Assembly (NCBI GenBank): GCA_028622995.1
Contig: JAJQJQ010000007.1
Span: 1 to 64,000, forward strand
DNA: 64,000 bases
Source: Panagrolaimus kolymaensis
Lineage: Eukaryota > Nematoda > Chromadorea > Rhabditida > Panagrolaimidae
Reading direction: 5' to 3'
Below are positions 62,201-64,000 of this stretch, piece by piece. Within the stretch, counting starts at the first letter, position 1, and each line of letters opens with the position of its first letter. The notes under the pieces were generated by a model, which was not told the DNA's origin, ran no database searches, and saw nothing but the letters and a program-made list of their open reading frames with translations. Made by a program: the position numbers and the translations under genes.

Positions 62201-63524
62201 AGATTTGCAATAGTTTCTTTTGAGTATGAAAACAGAGTTTCTGAATGGACTTCAAAATATATTTTTTTTTAGCTAAAACTTACGTTGTTAAGGCTTGATT
62301 AACTGCAGCTAAAGTAGGTTGAGTTTTATTTTGACCATCCTTATTTGCATAAACATTATTAATTTGTTGTTGGAAAATGGTGAAATTCGTAGTCACTGTT
62401 GTGTAAGAAAAATAATTGCTTAATTGACCTAAAATTTCGCCACCATTATTTTACTGTCAATAACTCTAAAACCTTACTATTCATATAATATGTGCTAACA
62501 ACAAAATTATTATAATAACCCATTCGATCTCCAACAAGATTAACCACAGCTTCTTGAACGCTATTAATCATAAAAGCTGCATCTCGAATAATGTTCAAAA
62601 CAATTACAAATGAACGTTTAGAAAAATCAAATTCTGATTCAAACGCTGCCATGCAACCCACTAAAAAAAGTTTTAGCATTGATACTCTATTCGCATAAAA
62701 ATTCAAATTACAAATGGCTTACTTTGTTCACAATACCGACCAATATAACCAGGTGGACAAGAGCATCGAAAACTTGTGGATTGTATACCCGAATTTAAAC
62801 AGGTCATTTTTGAACAATCTGACGCAGTATTAAAATATGGTGGACAAACGCAAGTATTGTTTGGAAGCATGAAACCACCATTGAGGCATTCACCTTGAGC
62901 TTTTGGAGTGTATTTTGATATAAAGTCTTGAAGGCCATTGGAAATTGCGGATTCTTCAGAAGATGAAACTCCAACAGAAAAAAGGAGGAAATCAGAGGTG
63001 TCTTGAGCTTCCCAAACATTAATGAAATTTTCGCGATCATTGAGGGATGATGAAGAAAGTAAAGCTTTGAATGTAACTAATGGAGTTTTTGATGGATCAC
63101 CGGATTCACTGTAAAATTGCAAATTAGCTTTAATAATAAATAAAAGTTGTTGCAGGAGCTATTAGAGAAAAAATTTTTTATGCTTTTACAACCAAAATTA
63201 TCATATTTTGCTGATTACTTGGATTTTGATTTTTACACATTTAAATTTGCTTTCAGGAAAACTTGGGTAATCTATGTTTAAAAATTCCTTACATGATATC
63301 ATAAACTTTGAAATCCAGTTGATTATCACCAAAGATTTGTCGAAGCTAAAAAATTATTTTGTTGTCATTTTCCGTTGCTCAATCAAAGTATTTATTTACC
63401 TTATCTCTAGCGGTTGTAGCATAATTTTCAACAAAAATATGAGCTTTTTGATTTTTTTCTTTTGTTGTGTCAAGATTGAATTTTCGATAATGTAAAGTTA
63501 CGTCAAAAACACTTGCAAATGTTC
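56231..63524 (-). CDS. Large extracellular-type protein with vWA-like modules, EGF repeats and mucin-like region (5' incomplete)
   Basis: Sixteen exons from 5' to 3': 63524-63400, 63345-63293, 63108-62723, 62660-62478, 62428-62284, 62174-61531, 61441-61184, 61129-60920, 60803-59184, 59128-58749, 58697-58439, 58387-58023, 57973-57697, 57648-57598, 57399-56589, 56543-56231. All phases agree, giving about 2,025 residues. Eight EGF-like motifs occur as four pairs (exons at 63108, 61129, 60803, 57973; for example CSCPPGYIGRYCE, CICMDGFTGSFCE, CQCASGYYGDFCE), separated by vWA-like modules (FVIVLNIIRDAAF with YYNNFVVSTYY, and LNFVIQTTNSQSE with YYDNFVVTSFAN, are two copies of one module; FFLFVDADPGDEE is another segment). 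A Thr/Ser/Pro-rich mucin-like stretch (57399 to about 56880) precedes a last vWA-like module. This resembles the nematode vWA/EGF secreted family that includes C. elegans irg-7; orthology is not established. The signal peptide exon is not seen: the first exon found begins at an acceptor, so the start lies upstream or beyond the window. Confidence 0.85.
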
Positions 63525-64000
63525 CTATAAAAAAAGCATATATTTATTTTTTTATTACCTATTGTCTTTAAAATCTTTTCTTTTTTGAGGAATTTTAATT
63601 TTTTCTATTTGCAATAAGACTAAAATTGGACCAAAAAAACTATGAGAAAAAACATGAATTAATTAGCACATTTTTTTCATTAGGTATTTTGCTGATAAGG
63701 AAAAGAATCTGACTGATTTTTTGGGTAGTGCTTCTGTAGAAATTAGTGAGAAACACTAATTTAGTGTTAGATGAATATTAAACAAAAGTTGTGGGAAAAA
63801 AAGGATTATACCTAATTTGAAGGAATAAAAGTCATAAAAAAAGGAGGAAACAATCAAACTACAGTTAAAAGAAAAAATGAAAGGAAGAGAAGAAATAAGA
63901 TGATTATGGAGACAAGAAAGCTGGAATTATAAGTATCGATTAAATCTAAATTTTAAAAAGATTTGAAAGTAATAGAAAATTTCCTTGGGTTAAAAAGGAA
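63525..64000. other. Upstream of the first recognised vWA/EGF exon, no gene seen
   Basis: AT-rich sequence with no ORF that would supply a start codon and signal peptide. It is either an intron leading to exons beyond the window or the promoter with a very short first exon I could not identify. Confidence 0.4.

Overview
The window looks like nematode nuclear DNA: AT-rich, with compact multi-exon genes, mostly 45-60 nt introns, strong 3' splice sites a few bases before several start codons (as expected for spliced-leader trans-splicing), and gene families typical of nematodes. Nothing bacterial or viral was seen. Most 3' splice sites end in TAG rather than the CAG that dominates in Caenorhabditis, which hints at a lineage away from Caenorhabditis, but the species cannot be named.

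Layout. (1) 1-24693: one uninterrupted tandem array of a ~2.02 kb satellite unit, 12 full periods plus ends, running off the left edge. Every unit carries, on the minus strand, a degenerate tRNA-like sequence with near-perfect A and B boxes followed by an 18-bp GTTGTT/CAACAA minisatellite that varies in length. (2) 24694-25600: array edge, with a 64-bp duplication, a broken coiled-coil exon and a C-terminal fragment of a small gene. (3) 26220-30811 (+): a non-muscle myosin II heavy chain with an intact motor but a tail about half the usual length. (4) 31505-32324 (+): an unrecognised 171-residue protein whose C-terminus matches the fragment at 25.4 kb. (5) 32993-38071 (-): an LRCH protein (leucine-rich repeats, disordered linker, C-terminal calponin-homology domain); its first exon was not found. 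(6) 38140-50816: 12.7 kb without a convincing gene, full of A- and T-runs. (7) 50817-53246 (-): threonyl-tRNA synthetase, probably serving cytosol and mitochondria from two starts. (8) 54062-56095 (+): an FGGY kinase of the glycerol kinase 5 type, head-to-head with the synthetase. (9) 56231-63524 (-): a gene for a secreted-type protein of at least 2,025 residues with vWA-like modules, paired EGF repeats and a mucin-like Thr/Ser/Pro region; its 5' end is unresolved.

The genes are unrelated housekeeping, cytoskeletal and extracellular functions, with no sign of one pathway or an operon. The two features most worth following are the tRNA-headed satellite and the short-tailed myosin II. Exon boundaries were derived by hand from splice signals and reading-frame continuity and may be off by 1 nt in homopolymer-rich places.
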